Notes: a model not told the origin generated them from the sequence alone. Shown: positions 48,141-57,825, counted from the first letter of the stretch. The stretch: DNA of 64,000 nt from Sphingobacteriales bacterium (GCA_016708305.1 JADJGB010000001.1:1-64000); one strand, 5' to 3'. Numbers and translations: made by a program.

Positions 48141-50402
48141 ATGACGGCAAAAGCGACAAAAAAACAAAGTTCTGCTAAGAAGAAAAATACGACAAGCGAA
48201 CAAAAAACGGTTCATAATTTCAATCTTGAAGACGAACTTGTAAAAAACTTCGGATTTTCGGGCTTCAAAGAAAATCAGGAACAAATTATAGAATCACTCC
48301 TGTCTGGCAGGGATACATTTGTCATTATGCCCACAGGCGGCGGCAAAAGCCTTTGTTATCAATTGCCCGGACTGGTTTTGGACGGAGTGACCATCATTGT
48401 ATCACCATTGATAGCGCTTATGAAAAACCAGGTGGATCTGGTAAGAGGTTATAACAGTAACGACGAAGTAGCTCACTTTCTTAATTCTACCTTATCAAAA
48501 AAGGAAATTCGTGAAGTTCATGATGATTTAATCACCGGAAAAACAAAACTACTGTATGTAGCGCCCGAAACGCTTACAAAACAGGAAAATCTTTCTTTTT
48601 TCAGCGACCTGAATATTTCCTTCTTTGCTGTGGACGAGGCACACTGCATCAGCGAGTGGGGACACGACTTCAGGCCGGAGTATCGGCGATTGCGCGAAAT
48701 GATGGACCAGATAAACGAAAAGATTCCTGTTATAGCCCTTACAGCCACCGCTACCCCCAAAGTGCAAAGCGATATTGTAAAAAACCTGGGACTGAGAGAT
48801 CCGGTTATCTATATTTCTTCCTTTAATCGCCCTAATCTTTATTATGAAATTATGCCTAAAATTAAAAAGGGGCAGACGGATGAAAGCATCGTGCGTTTTA
48901 TAAAATCAATGCAAAAAAGAGCGGAATTATTTATACACTCAACAGAAAAACAACCGAAGAACTGGCCGATATACTGATGGCAAACGGCATTATGGCAGTG
49001 GCCTATCATGCAGGTCTCGACAGCAAACTGCGTACAGAGCGACAGGATAAATTTTTGAATGAAGACGTACAGGTGATTGTGGCCACCATTGCCTTTGGTA
49101 TGGGAATAGACAAACCCGATATCCGTTTTGTGATTCATTATAATATCCCTAAATCAATTGAAAACTACTATCAGGAAACTGGACGCGCCGGGCGCGACGG
49201 GCTGGAAGGAAAGTGTTTACTATACTACTCGCACAAAGACGTGAGTAAACTGGAACACCTGATGAGGGATAAACCGCTCACCGAAAGAGAAATTAATGCG
49301 CAACTTATCAATGAAACGGTGGCGTATGCCGAAAGCGGCGCTTGCCGCCGAAAGGTAATTCTTACCTATTTTGGCGAAGTATATTCAAAAGATAATTGCG
49401 GCAACTGCGATAACTGCCTGCATCCAAAAGAAAAGATAGAAGCCAAAGAACAGGTTGTAAAGGCGTTGCAGGTTGTAAAGGAATTGGACGAAAGATTTGC
49501 TACCGAATATGCCGTGAATATTTTGATAGGCAAACTAACGCCGCAGGTGAAAATGTTCAGGCACGAAAATTTCAAAACTTTTGGCATTGGTAAAGATAAG
49601 GATGCACATTTCTGGAACTCCCTCATCAGGCACATGCTTCTGGAGGGTCTTTTGAAGAAAGACATTGAGGAGTATGGGGTTTTGAAATTTACTGCAAAAA
49701 GCTTTGAGTATCTAAAGAAACCAAAATCTTTCAAAGTAATTCTCAATAATACGTTTGAGGAAGGCTCAGGGAGATGATGATGAAGGCAAAGACGCTGTTG
49801 GCGGTGCAGCTACCGACCAACGGCTGTTTGACATGCTGAAAGAACTGAGGCAAAGGAAGCAAAAAGAAAAACCTGCCACCTTTGTAATCTTCCTTGAAAA
49901 CTCATTATTAGACATGGCAATACTTTATCCTACCACGCTGGAGGAGCTGGAAAAATGTCAGGGCGTGAGCAAAGGAAAGGCCATAAAATTTGGCAAAACC
50001 TTTGTGGAGTTGATAGCAAAATATGTGGAGGACAATGATATTGAGCGTCCGGATGATTTTGTGATGAAGAGCGTAATAAACAAAAGCGGCAATAAGGTGT
50101 ATATTATTCAGCAGACAGATAAGAAAATTCCGCTGGAAGTGATTGCCAAAAATAAAGACTGGACAATCAATGAGTTACTGGAAGAAATGGAAACAATTGC
50201 CGCCAGCGGCACCAAACTGAATCTAAGCTATGCCATCGACGAAATGCTGGACGATGACGATCAGGAAGAAATTATTGACTATTTTAAAAGCTGCGAAACG
50301 TCCTCATTAGAAGTGGCACAGAGTGAATTATCTGAGTTTGATTTCAGCCTGGAGCAGTTAAAGATTATGAGAATTAAATTCCTTAGCCAATACGGAATGT
50401 AA
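48141..50402 (+). CDS. recQ: ATP-dependent DNA helicase RecQ (two frameshifts)
   Basis: About 755 residues after repair. Lysine-rich N-terminus, then helicase motifs MPTGGGKSLCYQLP (Walker A), AVDEAHCISEWGHDFRPEYRRL (DEAH), ALTATATPKV, and in the second part VAYHAGLD, FGMGIDKPDIRFVIHY and QETGRAGRDG. The zinc site is ACRRKVILTYFGE with CGNCDNCLHP, followed by a winged helix and, in the third frame, an HRDC domain (LLDMAILYPTTLEELEKCQGVSKGKA) and a C-terminal HTH-like extension (ELLEEMETIAASG). Frames change near 48912 and 49765. Genome maintenance. Confidence 0.93.
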
Positions 50403-50491
50403 AAGAAATTTAAGATTTTTGAACTTTGATTTCGGAATTATCATAAAAATCTATATTTTTGCTGCCCCGAAAGGGAATGCGTTGAAAAAAT

Positions 50492-50564
50492 GGTGCGGTA
50501 GCTCAGTCGGTAGAGCAAAGGACTGAAAATCCTTGTGTCGGCGGTTCGATCCCGCCCCACACCA
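50492..50564 (+). tRNA. tRNA-Phe (GAA)
   Basis: 73 nt, cloverleaf with D-arm AGCTCAGTCGGTAGAGC, anticodon arm AAGGA-CTGAAAA-TCCTT (anticodon GAA) and T-arm GGCGG-TTCGATC-CCGCC. The acceptor stem pairs GGTGCGG with CCACACC, with one C-A mismatch at the fifth pair. CCA is not encoded: the discriminator A is followed by CAA. Confidence 0.95.
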
Positions 50565-50568
50565 CAAG

Positions 50569-50605
50569 CTGAAACTCAATAGTAGCAAGGGTTTCAGTTT
50601 TTTTT
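50569..50605 (+). terminator. Intrinsic terminator of the tRNA gene
   Basis: CTGAAAC (50569-50575) pairs with GTTTCAG (50591-50597), followed by a run of nine Ts. It lies directly behind tRNA-Phe. Confidence 0.75.
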
Positions 50606-50689
50606 ATAATTTGAACTCATTGCAAGAATGACCTGTTTGTTAACAAAAAAATTAACAATTTTAAAGTATTTGAGCTATGGTCTTATTAA

Positions 50690-51024
50690 AAAACTGGTTC
50701 TCACCCATATGACGCATCAATTTCTATGTATATAACACAAACGCAATTTAATACTGTACTAAGTACTGGTGGTTCAAGAGTGTTACTTAATAAGTATGAT
50801 CTGAATGATTTTAATTGCACTAATTACGCCTATATATCATCAATTCTGTCAGACCTAATAATCCCATCATCGTGCAAAATTCTTACAATACGGTTGGTTT
50901 GAATTATGGCACTACCCTCAACGGACTATACCTTAAATTATAACAAATAAAAGACGGAAATTTGCCGAATGCCAATAATGTAAGTATTGGTGCAAATTAT
51001 GCTTCTGCGAGTAGTTGTAATTAA
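50690..51024 (+). pseudogene. Remnant of the C-terminal domain of a secreted protein
   Basis: Protein-like sequence across two frames and one stop: HPYDASISMYITQTQFNTVL, LLNKYDLNDFNCTNYA, then NSVRPNNPIIVQNSYNTVGL, LNGLYLKL, QIKDGNLPNANNVSIGANY and a terminal ASASSCN. I recall the DFNCTNYA/GLYxKL layout from C-terminal, possibly NlpC-like, domains of Bacteroidota secreted proteins, but this is memory, not a search. No start or N-terminal part is present here, so it is a fragment. Confidence 0.4.
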
Positions 51025-51053
51025 AATAAATGGCAATAATAATTATTCAGACT

Positions 51054-51336
51054 ATGACTAATTTATTGAAATACTTCATTGTAAATGTTATCTTATGTTT
51101 CTCTTATGCAATTTTAAGTTATAGGATTGCAGGAAATAATTACGACCCAAGGTACCGGAATACGATTTTGGTTTTTTGCTTTGATACATTTTTTAGGAAT
51201 TATCGTTTATTCTCAAATAATAATAGTCAAAGGGAAAAGGACAACATTTTTATTAATCAATTTAGGCCTATTGGCAATTATAATTGCAATTCTATTAAAT
51301 TTTGAAAAAGAGTATGAAAATTTTCTATACGCGTGA
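51054..51336 (+). CDS. Small membrane protein (frameshifted), unknown
   Basis: From the ATG at 51054 (MTNLLKYFIVNVILCFSYAILSYRI) the frame must change near 51145 to continue FWFFALIHFLGIIVYSQIIIV and TTFLLINLGLLAIIIAILL, ending NFLYA at 51336. That gives about 93 residues with three membrane helices. It lies 30 bases behind the secreted-protein remnant in the same direction. I do not recognise it; a small membrane protein in this place could be an immunity or partner protein, which is speculation. Confidence 0.4.
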
Positions 51337-51482
51337 TTCTAAATATGTAGTAAACCCGCTATAAGGATTTGTATATAAGAAATAGAGAAAATCATAAGAT
51401 TGAAATATTATTTTCTTATATAGGAATCAAAGTGTGAATAGAAAACTATAAATAGAATATCCAATTTATATTTAAGGTATTT

Positions 51483-51533
51483 TATAGTACCCCCATTTCT
51501 TTAGACCACTTTTACTCATTTCTTATTTGTTTT
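51483..51533 (-). repeat. Solitary IS3 end, copy of the right terminus of the element at 10.3-11.5 kb
   Basis: 51 bases beginning TATAGTACCCCCATTTC match the reverse complement of 11475-11524 with a single difference. The match stops abruptly at both sides and no transposase sequence is attached. It is therefore a leftover or internal deletion of the same IS type, in the opposite orientation. The remaining stretch to 51712 contains a hairpin-like CCTGTC/GACAGG pair and no gene. Confidence 0.8.
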
Positions 51534-51712
51534 CCGATAATAAATCCTCGTGGTGGTTGCTCCTGTCAATTTCGATATTATTGAAATGACAGGAAAAAAG
51601 TACTCTGCTCGAAAATGACGGAATGAAAAATTATTTTTTACGTAATTTTTTCAAGGCTGTCTTTACGTAGCTACAGAATTGGCTTTAATACTTATTATTT
51701 CAGCATTTAAAA

Positions 51713-52852
51713 CTAATCTATTGCCTGCTTCAAGTCTTCAATCAGGTCTTCCGCATCTTCAATGCCCACACTCAGCCTGATAAGTGAATCGCTCAATCCG
51801 TTTTTAATCCGCTCTTCTCTCGGTACAGAAGCATGAGTCATTGTAGCAGGATGATTGGCTAACGATTCTACGCCTCCCAAACTTTCAGCCAGCGTAAACA
51901 CCCGTACAGAGGTGAGTACTTTCCTAACTGCTTCCATGGATTCATCTTTCAGTTCAAAGCTAATCATAGCGCCAAAATCGCGCATCTGTTTTTTGGCAAT
52001 TTCATAGCCGGGAAAATCTTCAAATCCGCACCAGAATACCTTCTTCACTTTATCATGCGATCTTAAATATTCAGCTACTTTTCTTCCGTTTTCACAGTGT
52101 CGCTGCATCCGCACATGCAGGGTTCTGATGCCACGTAGCACCAAAAAGCAATCCATCGGGCCGGGAATGGCTCCGCAGCTTTTTTGGATGAAAAACAATT
52201 TTTCTCGCAACTCCTCACTATTCATCATTAGTGCTCCCATTACCACGTCGCTGTGCCCTCCGAGATATTTGGTTACAGAGTGCATCACAATATCTGCTCC
52301 CAGGTCCAGTGGATTTTGCAGATAGGGAGAAGCAAAGGTGTTGTCCACGCACAACAATGCATTTGCTTTTCTGGCCACCTGTGCCACCGCAGCTATATCG
52401 GTAATATTCATCAATGGATTGGTTGGCGATTCAGCCCAGATCAGCTTTGTGTTAGCGCTCACTAATTTCTCTACATTTTCAATATTTGTTGTATCAGTAT
52501 AAATAAATTTTATCCCAAATCCTTCCCACACTTTTGAAAACAAACGGTAGGTACCACCATACATATCAGATGCCGCTATCACCTCATCGCCCGGTTTCAG
52601 CAGTTTGATTACCGCATCGGTAGCAGCCACCCCGCTGCCAAATGCCAGCGCATGTCTGCCATTTTCCAGGGCTGCCAATGCAGTCTCAAGTGCAGTGCGG
52701 GTGGGATTGCCGGCTCTTGAGTAGTCATATCCCTTATGCTCATTAGGCGCGGATTGGGCATAAGTAGAGGTTTGAAATATGGGAGTAGAAACTGCGCCGG
52801 TAGAAGGATCAGGCTCGGCTCCGGCATGGATAATCTTAGTATCGCGGTTCAT
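51713..52852 (-). CDS. metB: Cystathionine gamma-synthase/lyase (PLP enzyme)
   Basis: 379 residues of the Cys/Met metabolism PLP family. Opens MNRDTKIIHAGAEPDPSTGAV; then SRAGNPTRTALETALAALE, AASDMYGGTYRLF, LLCVDNTFASPYLQ, the PLP lysine in MHSVTKYLGGHSDV, and near the C-terminus LAESLGGVESLANHPATMTHA, a region characteristic of the gamma-synthase/gamma-lyase branch. Synthase and lyase cannot be separated by eye, so the symbol is provisional. Intact, single gene. Confidence 0.88.
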   Translation of the reverse strand: MNRDTKIIHAGAEPDPSTGAVSTPIFQTSTYAQSAPNEHKGYDYSRAGNPTRTALETALAALENGRHALAFGSGVAATDAVIKLLKPGDEVIAASDMYGGTYRLFSKVWEGFGIKFIYTDTTNIENVEKLVSANTKLIWAESPTNPLMNITDIAAVAQVARKANALLCVDNTFASPYLQNPLDLGADIVMHSVTKYLGGHSDVVMGALMMNSEELREKLFFIQKSCGAIPGPMDCFLVLRGIRTLHVRMQRHCENGRKVAEYLRSHDKVKKVFWCGFEDFPGYEIAKKQMRDFGAMISFELKDESMEAVRKVLTSVRVFTLAESLGGVESLANHPATMTHASVPREERIKNGLSDSLIRLSVGIEDAEDLIEDLKQAID

Positions 52853-53000
52853 TATTTATTAGTTATTTATTATCAAAAATAGCAAATGAAAGGTATAGTA
52901 AATCTTCTTACATTTTTAAACAGATTCTTAACAATAAAGAAAAGGAGCATCTGTAACAATTTTAATTTAAGAAACGATTACTATTTAAAACAATTCAATA

Positions 53001-53162
53001 ATGAAAGTGATTAACAAGATGCCATATCGTTTTTCAAAACAGCCTTTCACCCTCTGGTTTCTGCTTTTCGCCGCCATTTTACAGGGCTTTCGCCCAAAAG
53101 CTGTTGCCTGCGGGTCTTTAGCAACACTATTTTTGACTCAGAAACAAACCAATTATTTATAA
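53001..53162 (+). CDS. Possible small protein with a hydrophobic segment
   Basis: 53-residue frame (MKVINKMPYRFSKQPFTLWF, then LLFAAILQGF) located just before the next gene, ending 19 bases before its ATG. It contains one hydrophobic helix that could be a signal peptide, but nothing recognisable follows. The remainder of 52853-53181 shows no other feature. Confidence 0.25.
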   Translation: MKVINKMPYRFSKQPFTLWFLLFAAILQGFRPKAVACGSLATLFLTQKQTNYL

Positions 53163-53181
53163 ACTTTTAAAAAAATCAACA

Positions 53182-53631
53182 ATGAAACATTTAATTCTTT
53201 TTGCCGCAGTCATCCTTTGTCTCAGCTCATCAGTAAAGGCTTCTAATCCTTCGGAAGTGAATGAGAAGGTACTTCACACATTTCACCAGATTTTTAAAAA
53301 TGCACAAGATGTAATCTGGAAGTCTTCCGAAAAGTTAAACGAAGCCAGCTTTGTGCAGGGAGCCATCAGAACAAAAGCCATTATCAATAATAAAGGCGAT
53401 CTGGTGCAAACCATCAGGTATTACAAGGAAGAAAACCTGCCTACAAATATTTTGTACAGTGTAAAAAAAGCTTACACAGACGAGGAAATCTGGGGTGTAA
53501 CCGAAGTATCCAAAGACTCAGGAGTTCATTATTTTATTACTCTTAAAAATGATAAGAACTGGTACAATATCTATGTTGATCAAAAGGGAGATATCTCTCT
53601 AAAGTCAAAATTCATAAATGGAGACGAATAA
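53182..53631 (+). CDS. Small secreted protein, PepSY-like
   Basis: 149 residues with a signal peptide (MKHLILFAAVILCLSSSVKA). The mature part (VLHTFHQIFKNAQDVIWKS, FVQGAIRTKAIINNKGDLVQTIRYYKEENLP, VHYFITLKNDKNWYNIYVDQKGDISL) fits the small PepSY-like/BLIP-fold periplasmic proteins common in Chitinophagaceae. No enzymatic motif. Function unknown. Confidence 0.65.
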   Translation: MKHLILFAAVILCLSSSVKASNPSEVNEKVLHTFHQIFKNAQDVIWKSSEKLNEASFVQGAIRTKAIINNKGDLVQTIRYYKEENLPTNILYSVKKAYTDEEIWGVTEVSKDSGVHYFITLKNDKNWYNIYVDQKGDISLKSKFINGDE

Positions 53632-53673
53632 TTAAAGAATCGTAATAATCTAAATATTTCTCATGTAAAAATC

Positions 53674-53706
53674 GGAGAGGGTATTCTTGCCTTCTCCCTT
53701 TTTTTA
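53674..53706 (+). terminator. Intrinsic terminator
   Basis: GGAGAGGG pairs with CCTTCTCC (one mismatch) around TATTCTTG, then a run of Ts. It lies behind the small secreted protein gene. Confidence 0.6.
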
Positions 53707-53731
53707 TAACTCCCGACCTCATCAACCTGAA

Positions 53732-54798
53732 TTAATAACTTCTTCCAATTGTATCGCAAGCAGCTTTTATCAGCGAGTTGTCATTATTTGCATCCTGGCC
53801 AAACTCCCAAAACATAATACCATTTGCAACCTGCCTGGCATAAGCCGCTTTCTTTTTTACGGTAGGTTGCCCATTGTAATAAATGGTATAGTTTGAAAAG
53901 CCGCCTGCGTTAACAACTGCCGAGTCAGACAGAGGACTGCCTCCTTGCGAAAGTATGGATCTATACGTGAGTGTGGTATTGGTTTGAGTAATTCCCGATG
54001 GTCTTCCATAAACGGGTATTCCCATTACACATTTTTGAACCGGCATACCTCTTGTATTTAGCCAGTAGTTGAGGCTGCTCACTGCCATGCTGAACGGACT
54101 GTGCTGCCTGTAAGGAACAGTAGTGTTAAAATCATCATAGACCATGATATTGAAAAAATCTACATAATTAAACAACTCGGTTTTTATTCCATCTCTGATA
54201 TTACCGGAGTAAATACCGGGAGTGATGGCAGCGGTTAAATAATATTTTGCATCTACATGTAGCGAATCTGAAAGCTGCTTCATCATTACTGCAAATGTTT
54301 CGTGAGTGCCATCGGCCGCGTAGGGTACTCCCAGTCCATGTCAATACCATCGAGTTTCAACTGACGTACTTTCTTCATCACATCCATGATGAAAACCAGT
54401 CTGGAGGAAGGTGAGGTGCAGACTCTGACAAAATCGGCATGAGCACCATTGATGCTTAAAAACACTTTGACGCCATTGGCCTTAGCTCTGTTATAAACCG
54501 AATCAAATTTAGTTTGTGTATTAAAATCCAAAGTACCCGAAGCGTTAACACTGGCAAATGCATAGTTGATCACATTGCACATCTTAAACATTCTGTCAGG
54601 GTATTCATTTACCATACGATAGCTGGGGAAATATCCCACAACATAAAACCCAAAACCACTCGGCATCTGAATATTTACCGGCGGCGGTGGTGGCGTGGGA
54701 GGTGGCACCGGTGAGCTTTTTTTCCGACAACTTTGTACCAAAACTACAAGAATTGTCAAGATTGTAAAAAGCAACGGAATAATCGCTGTCCTTTTCAT
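53732..54798 (-). CDS. GH18-family glycosidase lipoprotein (one frameshift)
   Basis: Chitinase-like glycosyl hydrolase, about 355 residues after repair. Lipoprotein signal with VQSC at residues 21-24, then a proline-rich linker (PPPTPPPPP). Catalytic motif KLDGIDMDWEYP is the GH18 DxxDxDxE with the acid/base glutamate. The frame changes near 54290 (EYP to AADGTHETFAVMMKQL). Later parts: YYLTAAITPGIYSG, VDFFNIMVYDDFN and KCVMGIPVYGRP, with NGIMFWEFGQDANND as the last barrel motif. Likely chitin or peptidoglycan-derived glycan degradation at the cell surface. Confidence 0.87.
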
Positions 54799-54921
54799 AA
54801 AACTTAGAAATTGAAAGTTTTGTATAAGCTAAATCAAAATCAGTGGTAAATCTACCTATTTTCACCTGTATTTCTCAAAAAACCTTACCTTCACGCTTTT
54901 AAAACGCAAAAAATATTAATT

Positions 54922-55125
54922 ATGGCAGATGTAACACTTACCGCTTACAATGTAAAAACTAAAGAAAAAAATGTACCTATTCAGGAGGCTGTGGTTTCAA
55001 GAACAGCCAAAGGAGGCTACATTGCAAAAGGCCATGACGGTAAAGGCAACAAGTTAACCGCTCTTCTTGGCGAAGCAAAAGCCCTAGCTGCAATCAAAGC
55101 CGGCCTTGCAAAACAAGACTGGTAA
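54922..55125 (+). CDS. Conserved small protein of unknown function
   Basis: 67 residues (MADVTLTAYNVKTKEKNVPI, later GGYIAKGHDGKGNKLTALLG and AAIKAGLAKQDW). No signal peptide or membrane segment. The composition and length suggest a small basic cytoplasmic protein; I recall similar short proteins in other Bacteroidota but no function. Good coding character and a strong terminator behind it support a real gene. Confidence 0.65.
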   Translation: MADVTLTAYNVKTKEKNVPIQEAVVSRTAKGGYIAKGHDGKGNKLTALLGEAKALAAIKAGLAKQDW

Positions 55126-55148
55126 ACCAACAAATAATATTTAATAAA

Positions 55149-55186
55149 AACAGGCTGTATCTTCAATAATGATGATACAGCCTGTT
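55149..55186. terminator. Strong bidirectional terminator
   Basis: Thirteen-base perfect arms AACAGGCTGTATC (55149-55161) and GATACAGCCTGTT (55174-55186), preceded by AAAAA and followed by TTTTT-like runs. It serves both the small gene at its left and dnaN, which converge here. Confidence 0.85.
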
Positions 55187-55212
55187 TTTATTGTGCGTAA
55201 TTTTAAATCCGA

Positions 55213-56328
55213 TTACTGGTTAATCATCAACGGCATTACCAACATTACCAGCTCTTCACTTTCTTTTTGATCCATTGGTTTGATGAGGCCTGCTTTAGTA
55301 GGTGTGCTCAGTTCCATATACACCTCTTCACTATTGGTAGCGCCCAGCATTTCTATAATAAAACGGGCGTTAAAAGCTATCATTAAATCTTCGCCATTAT
55401 ACTGGCATTGCATTCTTTCGTTTCCTTCAAAGCTGAAATCCACATCCTGAGATGAAAGCTGTAACTCACTGCCGGTGATGTTCAACGCTACCTGATAGGT
55501 GCTTTTATTACTGAAGATGCTCACCCTGCGAAGCGCTCCCATGAAGTCCATACGATTTACGGTAAGCCGGTAAGGATTGCCCTGAGGTATCACCACTTTA
55601 TAATCGGGGAATCGCGCATCTATCAGTCGGCAACTCATTTGCAGGTTGCCATGAGTTACAAATAAATGATTCTCATTATAGTTCAGTGTGATTTCATCTT
55701 CATTGTCAGGAAGGGCCGATTTTAGCAATGTCAATGGCTTACGGGGAACAATAAGCGAATCTTCCTTTGGGCAGCTTACATCGTTCCTTTTATACTTTAC
55801 CAATCTGTGGGCATCCGTTGCCACAAACTGGATACTCTCGGTATCCAACTCAAAGAAAACTCCTGTCATGGCCGGCCGCAAATCATCGGTACTGGTGGCA
55901 AACAAGGTTTTATTGATTCCTGAAATAAGGGCCGAAGAGGTCATGGTGAAAGAAGTGGTGTCATCAGCCACCGGCTCCTTAGGAAAATTTTCAGGACTTT
56001 CGCCCATCACCTTATACTTTCCATTGTCACTGGTGATTTCTACTCCATAATTACTGTCAATATTGAAGGAAAGCGGTTGGTCGGGTATGTTTTTTAGCGT
56101 ATCTAACAATATTTTGGCAGGGATACACACTTTTCCATTTTCTTTGGCTTCAATTTCCATCTCGGTTCGTATCACTGTTTCCAAATCGGTAGCTACCAGT
56201 GTAAGCCGGTTCTTTTCAATTTCAAAAAGAAAATCTTCCAATATAGGCAGTACAGTATTAGTGTTAATAACGCCCGAAATGTTCTGTAACTGTTTAAGCA
56301 ACGCCGAAGATGATGCAATAAATTTCAT
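55213..56328 (-). CDS. dnaN: DNA polymerase III beta subunit (sliding clamp)
   Basis: 371 residues. MKFIASSSALLKQLQNISGVINTNTVLPILEDFLFEI opens the first clamp domain; FVATDAHRLVKYKRNDV in the second domain and FNARFIIEMLGA in the third; C-terminus ends LVMLVMPLMINQ, matching the usual LVMPMRL-type end. Forms the processivity clamp for replication. Intact. Not next to dnaA or gyrB, and no origin features were seen around it. Confidence 0.97.
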   Translation of the reverse strand: MKFIASSSALLKQLQNISGVINTNTVLPILEDFLFEIEKNRLTLVATDLETVIRTEMEIEAKENGKVCIPAKILLDTLKNIPDQPLSFNIDSNYGVEITSDNGKYKVMGESPENFPKEPVADDTTSFTMTSSALISGINKTLFATSTDDLRPAMTGVFFELDTESIQFVATDAHRLVKYKRNDVSCPKEDSLIVPRKPLTLLKSALPDNEDEITLNYNENHLFVTHGNLQMSCRLIDARFPDYKVVIPQGNPYRLTVNRMDFMGALRRVSIFSNKSTYQVALNITGSELQLSSQDVDFSFEGNERMQCQYNGEDLMIAFNARFIIEMLGATNSEEVYMELSTPTKAGLIKPMDQKESEELVMLVMPLMINQ

Positions 56329-56493
56329 CTGTTATATTTTATATTTTATAAATCTTGCTATTGGCGAAACTACTATTTTATTGTTTATTCTCTCAAAAAT
56401 CTATCCTCAAAATTTTTGAGTTGTGAATAACTTCTCATTAGGGCTGATAAATGTATATTTTTGAGCCGTTTTTAGGCAGAAACATTTCAGAAG

Positions 56494-56964
56494 ATGAATA
56501 CAAATACTCCTTTAACACCCGAGCAGGCGCTCCAAAGGCTGAGGCGCTACTGTGCGCACAGCGAGCGTTGCCACAGCGATGTGGTAAATAAACTGTACGA
56601 CTTAGGTGTGTGGAAAAAGTATCATGATGAAATTCTGGCTTCGCTTATTGAAGATAATTTCCTGAACGAGGAACGGTATGCCAAACTCTTTGCCGGAGGG
56701 CATTTCAGGCAAAAGCAATGGGGCCGGAAAAAAATCAGGTATCATCTCAAGCAAAAAGGAATCAGCGAGTATTGTATTAATACAGCGATGAAAGAAATAG
56801 ATGAGGCCGATTATCTAAAAACACTTCATCAGCTTTTTACAAAGAAATGGCAAAGCCTTTCAGGCAATAAATTTGCCAAAATGAAGAAAACTAATGATTT
56901 TTTAGTGCAGAAAGGTTTTGAAACTGAACTGATTAACCGGTGTTTTAAAAACATGGAACCTTAA
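56494..56964 (+). CDS. recX: RecX regulator of RecA
   Basis: 156 residues made of three-helix repeats: ALQRLRRYCAHSERCHSDVVNKLYDLGV, then DEILASLIEDNFLNEERYAKLFAGGHFRQKQWGRKKIRYHLKQKGIS and the C-terminal KMKKTNDFLVQKGFETELI. Modulates RecA filaments. recA itself lies 23 kb away in this window, and here recX precedes an amidase gene by 12 bases. Confidence 0.9.
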   Translation: MNTNTPLTPEQALQRLRRYCAHSERCHSDVVNKLYDLGVWKKYHDEILASLIEDNFLNEERYAKLFAGGHFRQKQWGRKKIRYHLKQKGISEYCINTAMKEIDEADYLKTLHQLFTKKWQSLSGNKFAKMKKTNDFLVQKGFETELINRCFKNMEP

Positions 56965-56976
56965 AATAATGATGAC

Positions 56977-57768
56977 ATGAACAACCTGAGTTTTAGATTG
57001 ATACAAACCCATCTTCACTGGGAAGACAAGGCTGCTAATCTGCAGATGCTGCAACAGAAGATTGAAAGCATTTCGCAAAAAACTGAAATTATAGTGCTGC
57101 CGGAAATGTTTTCAACCGGCTTCAGCATGAATCCGTCTAAATTAGCCGAAACGATGGACGGCGAAACAGTGCAATGGATGAAAAATATGGCAGGTAGGCA
57201 AAAGGTGATTCTCACCGGCAGCCTTATTATTGAGGAAGGCGGAAAATATTACAACCGGCTGATCTGGATGCTGCCCAATGGCCAGTATGGACACTACGAC
57301 AAACGGCACCTCTTTGCCTACGCCCACGAGGACGAACAATATAGCGCCGGCAGCAAAAGACTGATAGCATCGGTAAACGGCTGGAAGATTAACCTGCAAA
57401 TCTGCTACGACCTGCGTTTCCCTGTTTGGGCCATGCAAAGCCCTGCCGACAACGAAGAAGCCGAATTTGACGTGCTGGTGTATGTGGCCAACTGGCCGCA
57501 GAGCCGAGCCACCGCCTGGAAAACCCTGCTGAGGGCGCGCGCTATTGAAAATCAATGTTTTGTGATAGGTGTAAATCGTATTGGAAATGACGGAAACAAT
57601 ATTTACCACAGTGGCGAAAGTACCGTAGTGGATCCTTTGGGAGAGATTTTGTATCAGAAGGCCGATGAAGAGGACATTTTTAACATCAGTTTAGATAGAG
57701 AAAGGATAGCGGTTGTGCGTAGCAGGTTCCCATTCTGGAAAGATGCAGATAAGTTCAAAATTTTTTAA
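56977..57768 (+). CDS. Nitrilase-superfamily omega-amidase (YafV-like)
   Basis: 263 residues. The Glu-Lys-Cys triad is visible: IVLPEMFSTGFSMNP, YDKRHLFAYAHEDEQYSAG and LQICYDLRFPVWA. The VANWPQSRATAWKTLLRARAIENQCFVIGVNRIG stretch is typical for omega-amidases that hydrolyse alpha-ketoglutaramate or alpha-ketosuccinamate, metabolite repair linked to methionine salvage. Follows recX closely, probably one transcript. Confidence 0.9.
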   Translation: MNNLSFRLIQTHLHWEDKAANLQMLQQKIESISQKTEIIVLPEMFSTGFSMNPSKLAETMDGETVQWMKNMAGRQKVILTGSLIIEEGGKYYNRLIWMLPNGQYGHYDKRHLFAYAHEDEQYSAGSKRLIASVNGWKINLQICYDLRFPVWAMQSPADNEEAEFDVLVYVANWPQSRATAWKTLLRARAIENQCFVIGVNRIGNDGNNIYHSGESTVVDPLGEILYQKADEEDIFNISLDRERIAVVRSRFPFWKDADKFKIF

Positions 57769-57776
57769 TACCTAAG

Positions 57777-57808
57777 TTGATTATATATAAGATTCTTATG
57801 TATATTTG
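57777..57808 (+). promoter_or_regulatory. Promoter of the padR operon with overlapping inverted repeat
   Basis: TATATTTG at 57801-57808 fits the -7 consensus; TTG at 57777-57779 could be the -33 element, 21 bases upstream. ATATATAAG (57783-57791) and CTTATGTAT (57795-57803) are inverted with one mismatch and cover the -7 box, the position expected for a repressor operator such as an autoregulatory PadR site. Confidence 0.5.
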
Positions 57809-57825
57809 TTTCAACAAAATATATA

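Noticed and set aside
51557..51588. Hairpin CCTGTC/GACAGG as a transcription terminator
   Set aside because: No T run follows on the plus strand and it is far from any supported gene end; I list it only as a possible structure.
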